Part shown: in pieces, positions 30,383 to 39,835 of the stretch | How the letters are laid out: the number at the start of each line of letters is the position of its first letter | Numbering within the stretch: position 1 is the stretch's first letter | DNA from: Cardinium endosymbiont of Dermatophagoides farinae | GTDB taxonomy: Bacteria; Bacteroidota; Bacteroidia; Cytophagales; Amoebophilaceae | Reading direction: 5' to 3' | NCBI RefSeq assembly: GCF_007559345.1 | Contig: NZ_VMBH01000001.1 | Span: forward strand, 1,116,001-1,180,000 | Length of the DNA stretch: 64,000 nt | Program-made: the position numbers and the translations under genes | The notes under the pieces: model-generated | Told to the model about the DNA's origin: nothing | The model's input: the letters and a program-made list of their open reading frames with translations, nothing else | The model's database searches: none

Positions 30383-31949
30383 CTACGCAATAATATTTGG
30401 TCGGATACTATATTGTTGATCTATAAAATGGGGTATAAGCAAGTTGCATCCACAAAGTGCTCCAAATAATAGATAAGGCGCTCCATATCTTTGCACATTA
30501 TTTTGAATATAAAATAATATTGTATGCAAATTAAGCATTTCTTTGTTTATGATTTTAAATACCCTACGATTAGCTGGCTTAAACATTATGATAAATTTAT
30601 TTACAGCACGATCAATTTTGATCCATCCCTTGTATCTCCAGTAATGGACAAAAAAGAAAATAAGTCCACTGGTCAAAGTAATGATGGGGATGGATAGTAT
30701 ATTATACATAGCAGGAAATAGTAGGTTTGACAATATAAAGGTTATTACTGCGATTAGTTGCGAGGCTATAAAAGCTTTTTTATTGGCCTTAATACCAATA
30801 ATAGCTGATATAAATGGCACCAAAAGCATTGGCGCTATCATTTCTAATGCTTTAAATCCTAAATAAGGATATGAACCATTTGTAATGCTATAAGTGTTGC
30901 TAAAAATCCTGTCAGTAATGTAGTATATCTCACCCAATGGCATGCATCAAAGGTCGTCAATCTGTTTTTACATAAAGGATTCACTACGTCATGTATTAAA
31001 GTCACTCCTGCCACATGAATATACGAATCAGCACTAGACATTATAATAGCCAATAGACCAGCTATAGCCAATCCTTTTATGCCTGTTGGTAACAATGTTT
31101 GAATGATATGTGGTACAACCATATTGGATTTTAGGGCCGGGTATAGTACCAACCCTCCTAATCCAATAAAGCAGGACCAAGAAACGAAAAGCAGGATCAA
31201 ATAAAGAAATGATCATATATTTACTACGCAACTGACGTTTATCTTTGGCCATAAGCATCCTCTGTACAACTGCAGGATCTACCATACCTATTTGCAAAAG
31301 CCATATAAAAAAATAGATCATGTAACGATAAAACCGTTCATGGCCTAGGATCAAAAATTTTTTTGAGGGTACCTTTAGAAATAATGCTTCTATACCTCCT
31401 ACATGATATACTACATTATAAGTAATAAGCGGAATGGTAACCATAAATATAAAAAGCTGGACCATATCTGTTATGGTAACTGCCTTAATACCGCCCATTG
31501 CTGTATATAAAAGGTTCACTGATTATACCAAGAGCCGTTAACTGTATACTGGTATGTATAATGGCATTTAAGGTACTTAAAATCCCCGTAATGATCCTAG
31601 CGGATCTACCATAGATTCCCATAATCTCTGCAAGGGTCAAACAATTAGGAAAGTAGACCATTTTAGGCACAATAAAGAGTGCCCTGATTATATAAGCAAT
31701 CGGAAGAGAAGCAATAGAAATATTAACGATGATACCTTTGTTAAATACAGCTGCAGCATCACTTAGGATACTTCCTGCACCTATATCAGTAGCCAAATAA
31801 GTAGCTACTAAAGGAATAACCCCATACATTTTACGGGCAATAGTATACTCTTCCATAGTTTTAGCGCTTTTCCCTGCAAAGAGCCCTATTAAAAAAGTAA
31901 CTGATAAAAAGATATATACGATACTATGATCTAAATCTGCATAGTGCAT
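30383..31949 (-). pseudogene. Sodium/solute symporter family protein, multiply frameshifted
   Basis: Four overlapping frames (31949-31485, 31519-31034, 31200-30859, 30943-30383) follow in order and read as one symporter. The signature MGGIKAVTITDMVQL and the helix-8 stretch AIIMSSADSYIHVAGV are better kept than in the intact paralogue at 14788. At least three shifts, so this looks like real decay and not one base error. The substrate is unknown. It is the third symporter of this family in the window. Confidence 0.75.
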
Positions 31950-32035
31950 ATTGGCAAACTTTTATTTTTATGCTTATAATAGTAATTATGCATTTGTAAG
32001 CTTTTTTAGTTAAAAAAACTAATAAAATAATCCTA

Positions 32036-32672
32036 ATGTCTTTCTTATACTATACTGTCAATGGAATTTCCGGTACCCCTAGACAAGAAATCACAGATTA
32101 TATAGCGGAGTATTTTGAAAAAAAGGAAAAAAAAGTAACCCGAATAGCTGATCCAAAGGGATCTAACTATGGAAGACTAGTCAATGACATAGTCATACAC
32201 CATCGCATGCCATTATCTGCTTTTACAGAAGCTTTGCTTTACCTTACCTGTAGCAAAGAGATATTTGACCAAGTTAATTGAAATAGCCATGCTATAGTGG
32301 TCTCTAAGGGTTCTTTTTTGGAAACATTTGGTTATCAAAATCAACTAGCTGATTGGGAGCTAGAAGACGCTAGGAAGTTCTTTGCTCTATTTACCAAACA
32401 TATCAGAAACGTCTATCCGCTGCTTTCTATATATACTTACAGAAGATTACATAACAGCTGAAAAACGTGCTGGAAAAAAGTTTGAATACAAAAATGCGCA
32501 AGAAAAATACTTAATCGATTCGAATCGTTTCTTAGATATTAAAGCACATCCCATCATTCAAGAGATAGGTATTAAATTGGTCAATGTAGAAGTAAAAAGT
32601 AGAAATTCCACGGAAAGTATTTCAAGAAGCAATAGAACCGATTTTATAGATCAAAGCTATCTTTTATTTTAA
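32036..32672 (+). pseudogene. Remnant resembling thymidylate kinase
   Basis: The first frame (32036-32281) reads KKVTRIADPKGSNYGRLVND and LTCSKEIFDQV, placed as in dTMP kinases. After an in-frame TGA stop the same frame goes on (AIVVSKGSFLETFGYQ, like the kinase substrate region) to about 32460, and another frame gives ILTEDYITAEKRAGKKFEYK and the C-terminal part. The P-loop region is not recognisable (NGISGTPRQE in its place). At least one stop and one shift. A decayed kinase is the best reading; the family assignment is tentative. Confidence 0.45.
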
Positions 32673-32725
32673 GTGCTAAAATATTATTATGTGCTTATGG
32701 AGCCATATTTATTGCTGTTTTTATA

Positions 32726-34019
32726 CTATTTCAATAGATCCCTAAGTGGATTAGCAAGTTCATAAACCCTGTTATTAACCTGATCAAAGCTGACATCATT
32801 ACCTTGAATAAAACCAGCAAGATAGACCTGAGCTGTAAGCAACCGGGTATCTTCTATTCCTATTTTTTTAAAGAGCTTTTTTTGGTTTTGGCCATCCTTT
32901 ATAGCACTATAAATTGATGTGAGGGTACTAGAGACAGATATTAAATCAGTGATACCAAAAGCATAAGCAATATTATAGAATAATGTAAAGCTAACTACCT
33001 TCTCTTTAAGCCCAGCATCATCACTATATTCAATCTTATCAATTAAGGCAGTAAAGTAAGGCTACTATACATTTCTTCAATAGGCTGCAAGATACATTGC
33101 TTTATTTCCTTAAAAATTTTTATAGGAGTGCAGCTATCCTTGTTCGCATGGCACTTCATAACGCTTTGCAATTTAGCACGGCAACACGTTTCAATCGCCT
33201 GAATATGACCTGTATTGCAAATGGATGCAATAGCTTGACAAGCCGCTTGATAGCTTGATTCAGCCTCTTGAAGCAGCATTTTTCCTTGCGCAACACTGGT
33301 ATTCAGCGCGTGGAATATGAACAAGTCAACTACCTTACCCCAAGGTAAAAGATCATGATATAAATAATTTAAAACTAGTTTCGAAAACCTTTCAACAGGA
33401 GCCTTATAAAGGTTAGGACGATTGCAGGCTTTCAGATTGCGGCACTGTTTGTTAATGGTATTGTCCATTTTTATTGCTGCAAAGTCCTCAGCGATTTGAC
33501 TAAAATCTTCTAATTTCATAAATCGATGATCAAACAGGTCCTTTAAGCGTTTATCATGCGCTAATTCCCAATGCTTTAGATAAAACAACGTATGCAACGT
33601 ACTAGAGGCAGCTTTATACATTTGCAACTGTTTAACCTGTTCCTCGGAAATTCTAGTACCATCAAGCGTACTGATTTCATTATATAGCATGAAATCACGC
33701 TGCTGACAGTTATCCTTACGCTGTTTACCGTGAAAGTCGTTATCAACTCTAATAATATCATTACTAGTATAATCAGCCCTATGCAGATAAATGTAGCGAC
33801 AATATTCCTTAAATTTTTTAAGCAAATCATTTATTGCGCGCTCCACAATATGAAATTCAGATGGTGACTTCGAATGAGCGGACTGACTAGCTGCCTTTTT
33901 TTTGCGTGAAGATGAAGTGGGCACCATATCGTTGCTTGCATGGTAGATGCATCCAACTATACTAGCAACAGATTGACCCATACAATAAAACGATAGCAAT
34001 AGGTATTTATTTTTTTCAT
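32726..34019 (-). pseudogene. Cys-rich lipoprotein, first of two decayed paralogues
   Basis: The longest frame (33999-33043, 318 aa) holds a lipobox (IVGC then IYHASND), but the true start is probably ATG 34019, joined by a one-base shift in the signal peptide. At the other end the frame stops after YSSLTLLP. A one-base shift near 33055 restores LIDKIEYSDDAGLKEKVVSF and reads on to a stop at 32726, matching the neighbour at 34093-35021 (RIQYRDESHLKEKVTDSI and FYNIA). The conserved block (HALNTSVAQGK, then CC and SCTP) is shared. Not a recognised family; probably an exported lineage-specific lipoprotein. Confidence 0.6.
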
Positions 34020-34092
34020 TTTTTTAAAAGTTTAAATAAAATCTAACAAAATTGGCTAGTTATCAAACAAATCTGATCGTTTCAGTAGATTG

Positions 34093-35021
34093 CTAAAAGA
34101 TCAATAGTTCAGTAATCTTTTTTTTGATCAAATCAAGATTAAGATTACCTGCAATAAAACGGGCAAGATAAAACTTAGCCATAAGTAACTGACTTTCTTC
34201 TCTGCCTATCTTCTTTAAGCAGGCTTCTTTTTTCTTCACACTAGGCCTATAAACCAATACAAGGTGACGCACGTTAAATGCCAAATCGATTATGCCAAAA
34301 CTACAAGCAATGTTATAGAACATTGCAATACTGTCGGTAACCTTCTCTTTAAGATGCGATTCATCTCTATATTGGATACGATTAACTATATGAATAAGGG
34401 TATCATACCCACTTTCAATGGGGTCCAAAATATATTGCTTTAGATCATTTAAAAAACAGGTATGCCTATCTTTAATAGGCTGTAAAATAGATTGCTGTGC
34501 CTTTTTAAGGCTTTTTAGAGGACTACAGCTGTTTTTACTTGGGCTACAAAGGGCCTTTTCTATTTTAGTGCAGCAATATTTGGCACAAGCTTGAATATCG
34601 GCTAGGCTATACATATTGTTAATAGCTTCACAAGCTATTTTATATTTTTTTTCAGCTTTCTTAGCATCAATTTTACCTTGCGCAATACTAGCATTAAACG
34701 CATGTAATATTAACAATTGAACGATTTCACGCCAATAAGGTAAAAAATCTTGATGTAAGTAATCTAGAATGCCAGGAGTATTTTGGCGATTGGCGTGCTG
34801 AATGCCTTCACCAGCAACTTTAATAAATCATTTATGCTCTTTTCTAGGCGATGATCAGGGTTGCTTTAATCCAAAGTATAGGAATGACCAACCATGCTTT
34901 TTTGCACTGAAGATGGACAATGCATCCTATAATTGCCTGAATGATAAATACATCCAACTGATACTAGCAATAGATTAATCCATACAACAGCATGATAGTA
35001 GTAATTATTTATTTTTTTCAT
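34093..35021 (-). pseudogene. Cys-rich lipoprotein, second of two decayed paralogues
   Basis: The C-terminal frame (34716-34093, 207 aa) is intact: HAFNASIAQGK, AKYCCTKIEKAL, NSCSPLKSLKKAQQSILQPI, then a helical end. Upstream in other frames the signal peptide is readable from ATG 35021 (MKKINNYYYHAVVWINLLLV, lipobox VGC, then IYHSGNY) but meets a stop after about 50 codons, and much of the N-terminal domain of the paralogue is missing. So it is broken, or a shorter protein restarted from within. Function unknown. The A+T-rich bases 35022-35133 hold nothing visible. Confidence 0.55.
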
Positions 35022-35133
35022 TCATAAAATTTATTTTTATATAAAGGATTTTAATAGTACAAAAAATTTTATATAAAATCAAATATTTAAAAAATAAATT
35101 TACAAGTGAAGCAAAAGGAATTTTTATGCTATT

Positions 35134-35270
35134 AGACCTTCTGTAAAACCTATTTGTGATCAGCAGTTTTTAGGAGAAGCGCAGTCGAGCACAGCAGCAT
35201 ACTAAATGTATTTGAGGAGCATAGACAAGCGCCAAAATTGCCATTTAGCAATAGGTTTTGCAGAAGGTCT
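35134..35270 (+). repeat. MITE-like element with 3-bp flanking repeat
   Basis: Copy in the orientation that reads GTATTTGAGGAGCATAGAC on the plus strand. Perfect outer ends AGACCTTCTGTAAAACCTAT and ATAGGTTTTGCAGAAGGTCT apart from one base. ATT flanks both sides. It lies just past the 3' end of murE. Confidence 0.9.
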
Positions 35271-35311
35271 ATTGTTGATAAGCGCTTACAAGGGGGAATG
35301 CTTGCCTATTT

Positions 35312-36859
35312 TTAGACAGTATGGCCAGCAGGTTGGGATTGTTTTGGGCGACCTAAAACTTCTTGAACAATTTTTTCTTCACAGAAGTAATGTTTTATTC
35401 CATTGATTTCCTCATAATGTTGATGGCCCTTCCCTGCTATTAAAATGAGATCACTTGAACGAGCGATGGAACAAGCTGTTTTAATAGCCATAGCTCTATC
35501 TATTATATGGAGTACCTTTGGCAACACTGCTTCAGGTACACCTTGCTGCATGGAATAAATAATTTCCTGTGGATCTTCATTTCTTGGATTATCACTGGTG
35601 AATATAGCGATATCACTGCTTTGAGCTAAAATCTTCCCAATCATAGCCCGCTTTTGTGGATCACGATTGCCGCCACAACCCATAATGGTAATGAGCCTAC
35701 TGCTGACAGGAAGCATGGAACGTAATGTAGTAATTACTTTTTGAATGGCATCTGGTGTATGGGCATAGTCTATCATCACTTGTTTTGATCCGCCATGATG
35801 CACTTTATTCATTCTGCCTAGAATAGGGGGAATGGCTGAAAGCGCTACCAAACCCTCCCAACTATTCAAACCCAAAAGCTGAGCGGCACCATAAGCAGCC
35901 AATAGGTTGCTGGCATTGAATGCACCAATTAATTGAAACCAAACGGAATGATGAGACAAACCTCTTTCGGAAACGATTTGTGATAAATTAGAAATCGGAT
36001 TCCGAAAGAGGTCTAATTCTAACCCATCCAGGGTATTGCTAACTATCTTTGCTCTAAAGTCAGCAGCATCTTGCAGTGAAAAGGTAAACTTGTTAGCCTT
36101 ACAGTTTTGCAGCAAAATGGAACTATTTCTATCCTGCTGGTTCACAAGAGCAAAAGCGGTAGTAAGTAGGTGATCAAAGAGTTTTTTCTTAGTCTGAATA
36201 TAATGTGCAAAATCAAGATGGTAGTCCAAGTGTTCATGGGTGATATTGGTAAAAATGGCACCTGTAAAATCTATACCTGCTAAGCGCTCTTGAACAATAG
36301 CATGTGAACTAGCTTCCATAAAACAATATGCGCAGCCTGCTGCTACCATAAGGTGTAAAAGTGACTGTAACTGCAATGCATCTGGGGTGGTATGGCTAGC
36401 TGGATAGGTTTGATCGACTACTTTATTATGTATAGTAGACAACATACCGGCCTTATAGCCCATCTTCATGACCATATTATAGAGCAGGTGTACAACGGTC
36501 GTCTTACCATTTGTACCGGTCACGACTACTACTTTTAGTTTTTTACTAGGCTGGTCATAAAAGTTGGCCGCCATCATGCCAAGTGTGGTCGCAGTAGAGG
36601 CAACCACGATATAGGTTACAGCTGGTTGCACCAGCTCAGGTAAGCGCTGGCATACAATAACACTACTGCCTGCTGCTATCGCCATGGCTATATAGTTATG
36701 GCCATCTACTTGGCTACCACCCACTGCAACAAAACAAGAATGGGCACCTGCTTTACGGCTATCAAAACAAAGGGATTGTATGGCTATATCAGTTGAACCT
36801 ACTATTTTTTGTACCGGTATACCTACCAGAAGTTGTTGAAGTTGAAGTTGTTTCATCAT
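35312..36859 (-). CDS. murE: UDP-MurNAc-tripeptide synthetase MurE with a palindromic insert
   Basis: Adds the third residue of the peptidoglycan stem peptide in the cytoplasm. ATP loop VVVTGTNGKTTVVHLL at about 111-126, HTTPDALQLQ and EASSHA (UDP-MurNAc site), THEHLDYH, IGAFNASNLLAAYGAA and DYAHTPDAI all fit. DNPRNEDP at 423-430 is the meso-diaminopimelate-specific motif. At 515 residues it is about 20 longer than usual. The excess is residues 283-303, encoded by a palindromic element at 35954-36014 (listed separately), in frame, just before the central strand. The start ATG abuts the ftsI stop. Confidence 0.93.
   Translation of the reverse strand: MMKQLQLQQLLVGIPVQKIVGSTDIAIQSLCFDSRKAGAHSCFVAVGGSQVDGHNYIAMAIAAGSSVIVCQRLPELVQPAVTYIVVASTATTLGMMAANFYDQPSKKLKVVVVTGTNGKTTVVHLLYNMVMKMGYKAGMLSTIHNKVVDQTYPASHTTPDALQLQSLLHLMVAAGCAYCFMEASSHAIVQERLAGIDFTGAIFTNITHEHLDYHLDFAHYIQTKKKLFDHLLTTAFALVNQQDRNSSILLQNCKANKFTFSLQDAADFRAKIVSNTLDGLELDLFRNPISNLSQIVSERGLSHHSVWFQLIGAFNASNLLAAYGAAQLLGLNSWEGLVALSAIPPILGRMNKVHHGGSKQVMIDYAHTPDAIQKVITTLRSMLPVSSRLITIMGCGGNRDPQKRAMIGKILAQSSDIAIFTSDNPRNEDPQEIIYSMQQGVPEAVLPKVLHIIDRAMAIKTACSIARSSDLILIAGKGHQHYEEINGIKHYFCEEKIVQEVLGRPKQSQPAGHTV
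35954..36014. repeat. Short palindromic element inside murE, related to the MITE-like family
   Basis: On the minus strand it opens AGACCTCTTTCGGAATCCGA and closes AATCGTTTCCGAAAGAGGT. The ends match the variant ends of the copy at 24493 (AGACCTCTTTC) and the middle keeps the TCACAAATCG bit, but the whole core is gone. It adds roughly 21 residues to MurE (FRNPISNLSQIVSERGLSH) with no frame change. This recalls the Rickettsia palindromic elements found inside genes. The link to the MITE-like family is by sequence; the mechanism is inference. Confidence 0.75.
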
Positions 36860-38946
36860 TACTTTAATAGAATGGTAATCTGATTAGCAGTTACTTTAGA
36901 TTGTTTTGAGACCACACCATGTATGTTTCCTTCTACGGTAACATTGAGACCATTGTTTTCTAATAGAAAAAGGGCATCGCGTAGTTTCATATGCAATACA
37001 GACGGCACCTCCTTTGAAGCTTGAGGTGTATAGGGTTGAAATGTACCTCCTTCCAAACTGGTTTTTAAGCTTCCCCAGCTTTCTTTTGCATTTAAATTTT
37101 CAGGTATAGGGAGCTGAAGGGATTGATATAAAAAAGCCAATTCGCCAGCATTACCTATGTTAGAAAGTGCGATTGGATGCGTATTTACCGATCCATTAAT
37201 AGGTTTTCTTGCCTGCAAATCTTTTCCAGCTATTCTATCGACAATATCTTTAAATATAGGTGCAGGAACCTCAGCACCAAATCGAAAGGCTTCTCCTTGC
37301 GGGCTGTCTACCACAATGATACAACTGTAACGCGGATGATCTGCTGGAAAGTAACCGGCAAATGAAGTAAGGTGATGGTCTGTATACTTCCCATCTACCA
37401 ATTTTTGAGCAGTACCTGTTTTACCAGCTATTTTATAAAATCCATGTTTAATGCGCCAGGCCAGCCCACGTTCTACTGTTCCTTCTAACATCACTTTGAG
37501 TTTACGCAACGTTTCATCTGAACAAATCTTTTCCTTTAAAACAGTGGTTGGAAAAGTTTGAACGATACCATTAGGTGATTGAATCTGTTGTACAAAAAAG
37601 GGCTTAACCATTTTACCATTATTAGCCACTGCATTGTAGAGTACCAATAGCTGCAGGGGTGTAATCTGTAAGTTGTAACCAATAGAAAGCCATGGAAGGG
37701 CCACACCACTCCACATTTTGCTTTTCGGAGTAATCATATAGGGTTTTCCTTCTCCAGCTAACTCAATGCCTAAGGGTTGGTGTATGCCTAATTGCTCAAT
37801 ATAGTCAATAAATTTTTGAGGGTTTGCACCAAATGTTTGTTGAATGGCCATGGAGATGCCCACATTAGAAGATTTCTCAAAGACTTCTTGCAAGGTTAGT
37901 AATCCATACCCTCCTTTTTTTACATCTTTCATCCATCTATTATAAAATTGAATCGCACCATGCCCAGTATCTATCGGCTCAGTAAGCGGCCACCCCGTTT
38001 CTTCTAATAAAGCCAACATAGATGCCAATTTAAAAATAGAACCTGGTTCAACTGTACCTTGGTTACCAATGGCATAGTTATAAGATTCTATATATTTTCC
38101 AGATTCCGTACGGGCTAAATTAGCCATTGCTTTAATGGCTCCAGTAGCCACTTCCATTACAATAGCGCAACCATTTTGGGCATCTGTTTTTTCAAGAACG
38201 GTTAACAAACTACTTTGGGCTACATCTTGTAGATTGATATCCAGTGTAGTCACTAGATCAGACCCATGTACAAGAGGGAACATGCTACTTTCCGGAACTT
38301 TTTTCCAATTGCCACCGACTACTTTCTGATAAAGTGCCTTGCCATCTACCCCTTTTAATGTTTCGTTAAAAGAATATTCTAACCCAGATGCATGCCGCGC
38401 CCTATGTATACCAATGGTACGCCTAGCCAATTCCTTAAAGGGGTTGTAACGTTTATATTGCGCTTCAAAAATTACACCTCCTTTGAACTTGCCTTGATTA
38501 AAAATGGGCCAACGGCTCATTTTTTTCTTTTCTTCATAGGTGACGTGTCCTTTATGCAACAACAGATACCTTCGTTTTTTAGCACGGGCATCTACAATCC
38601 GCTTCTTATAGTATGCAGGAGGATTATCTTTATAAAAATCAGATAATGCTTGACTGAGTGGATCTATTCCTTTTTTAAAGACCTCATCCGAGGCCACAAC
38701 AGGGTCTAAAGCAACGCTATAAAAATTTAAAGAAGTAGCCAATAAAGCGCCATCATGGGCATAAATATTACCTCTAGATGCTACAATAGGTCTATATTCT
38801 AACTGTGCAATTTTAGCACAGTTGCGCCATCTATCTACTTCTATAAACTGCAAATGCACTATTTTCCATGCAATAAGGATTATAAAAAATATAGCAGCAA
38901 GAAATACTATCCTGGCACGTAATAAAATTTCCTTAGTAAAGCTCAC
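36859..38946 (-). CDS. ftsI: Penicillin-binding protein FtsI, septal transpeptidase
   Basis: Cross-links peptidoglycan at the division septum. 695 residues: one N-terminal membrane helix (13-32), the dimerisation domain, then the transpeptidase with Ser303 in SIFK, SSN near 365 and GKTGTAQ near 510. A C-terminal PASTA-like segment (VPSVLHMKLRDALFLLENNG, ending ITILLK) is typical of Bacteroidota FtsI. It overlaps ftsL by 14 bases upstream and touches murE by one base downstream, so ftsL-ftsI-murE is one unit of the dcw cluster. mraY, murD and the rest do not follow. Confidence 0.93.
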   Translation of the reverse strand: MSFTKEILLRARIVFLAAIFFIILIAWKIVHLQFIEVDRWRNCAKIAQLEYRPIVASRGNIYAHDGALLATSLNFYSVALDPVVASDEVFKKGIDPLSQALSDFYKDNPPAYYKKRIVDARAKKRRYLLLHKGHVTYEEKKKMSRWPIFNQGKFKGGVIFEAQYKRYNPFKELARRTIGIHRARHASGLEYSFNETLKGVDGKALYQKVVGGNWKKVPESSMFPLVHGSDLVTTLDINLQDVAQSSLLTVLEKTDAQNGCAIVMEVATGAIKAMANLARTESGKYIESYNYAIGNQGTVEPGSIFKLASMLALLEETGWPLTEPIDTGHGAIQFYNRWMKDVKKGGYGLLTLQEVFEKSSNVGISMAIQQTFGANPQKFIDYIEQLGIHQPLGIELAGEGKPYMITPKSKMWSGVALPWLSIGYNLQITPLQLLVLYNAVANNGKMVKPFFVQQIQSPNGIVQTFPTTVLKEKICSDETLRKLKVMLEGTVERGLAWRIKHGFYKIAGKTGTAQKLVDGKYTDHHLTSFAGYFPADHPRYSCIIVVDSPQGEAFRFGAEVPAPIFKDIVDRIAGKDLQARKPINGSVNTHPIALSNIGNAGELAFLYQSLQLPIPENLNAKESWGSLKTSLEGGTFQPYTPQASKEVPSVLHMKLRDALFLLENNGLNVTVEGNIHGVVSKQSKVTANQITILLK

Positions 38947-39301
38947 TTTTCTTGTTAACGCTTATGATATAAGGAGGAACCTTACTCTCATAAATAGCCA
39001 ACCGGGCAACCTTTTTAGCCACTTCTGATTGTTTGCTGTCAAACATATAACTGGATTGCAACCGCATATGTTTTACCCGAAGGCCATCTACTACAGGCTG
39101 TAATTGATGGATCCTATGTAACATTTTTTCATGATAATGTGCATTCCAAATATAAAGCAATCCCAAAAAGAAAAGATAAAACAAACGAGATAAGTAGTAA
39201 GGGGTATTGAGCGCAGTACGGTTTAAATGTAATAGCTTTTCTAACTGACCAAATAGCGTCAATTTCTTAATAGATTTATAGGTATTTTCTCTCATTACCA
39301 A
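38933..39301 (-). CDS. FtsL-like cell division protein
   Basis: 122 residues with one membrane helix (about 40-57, LSRLFYLFFLGLLYIWNAHY) and a short C-terminal coiled coil. Position (directly before ftsI, 14-base overlap) and layout match the FtsL-like proteins of Bacteroidota dcw clusters; the sequence itself is weakly conserved. FtsL links FtsI/FtsW to the early divisome. The expected mraW and mraZ upstream are missing; instead there is a remnant of an ATPase/nuclease gene. The start may be the third codon (39295). Confidence 0.7.
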   Translation of the reverse strand: MVMRENTYKSIKKLTLFGQLEKLLHLNRTALNTPYYLSRLFYLFFLGLLYIWNAHYHEKMLHRIHQLQPVVDGLRVKHMRLQSSYMFDSKQSEVAKKVARLAIYESKVPPYIISVNKKSELY

Positions 39302-39335
39302 ATAGTTTAATATTGTAATGTTTTAATCCATATAG

Positions 39336-39473
39336 CTACGTTTGATCTAAGCATCTTCTTCTTTTAGATGCCGATAGCCCCTGTGCATACTTGGTTTTAT
39401 TTACATAATAGCCTGTTCTGATAACCCTTTCAACGTCTGAATAGCCAATAGGTAATGCATTAATCTTACGCAT
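39336..39473 (-). pseudogene. N-terminal remnant of an AAA-ATPase-like/nuclease family gene
   Basis: Forty-five codons from ATG 39473 to TAG 39336 read MRKINALPIGYSDVERVIRT, then GYYVNKTKYAQGL. This is the opening of the ATPase/nuclease family seen at 20582 (LPIGVSNFHKLV and FCDKTN). The P-loop and everything after are missing. A purine-rich GGAGGT lies about 20 bases upstream. It occupies the place where mraW would precede ftsL. Too short to be functional. Confidence 0.6.
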
Positions 39474-39589
39474 AGCTTGTATTTGTTTTTACCTCCTTAA
39501 CATCAGCTTGAGATTTAGACTGCTAAAGAATAGTTTAAAAAACTCCTTTAACAAAGAAGCCGGCTATAAATGTAGCAAAATTAGTCGAA

Positions 39590-39610
39590 ATTAGGTTTTC
39601 CAGAAGGTCT
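39590..39610. repeat. Lone end of the MITE-like element
   Basis: TTAGGTTTTCCAGAAGGTCT matches the right end of the family, but no opposite end is found within 150 bases on either side. A relic of a deletion. In the surrounding gap 39474-39835 I see no intact gene. Confidence 0.6.
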
Positions 39611-39835
39611 TATATCGCGCTGCTGATGCCGTATCGTTAAGTACCATCCAAATCTAACCATTTATTGGCGCTTTAATGCATTTTAATGATCTCAGCGATG
39701 AGTGGGAAATGGTGAGATTAGCAAACACTGCGCCGTAAAGGGGTCATCTAAACTAATCTTCTACTCATTTTGATACCAAATTCACTACACGTAAGTTTTT
39801 ATAAAGAGTGTTTTTGCTTTTATGGTATAATATTA

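Noticed and set aside
35206-35406. Open frame starting MYLRSIDK, also seen at 47974-48183
   Set aside because: The shared start is simply the MITE-like element read in frame; the rest is antisense to murE and murB. Not genes.
39640-39770. Plus-strand words LSDEWEMV resembling the start of an IS5-type transposase
   Set aside because: Only about eight residues match, with stops on both sides and no inverted ends. Too little to support a mobile element.
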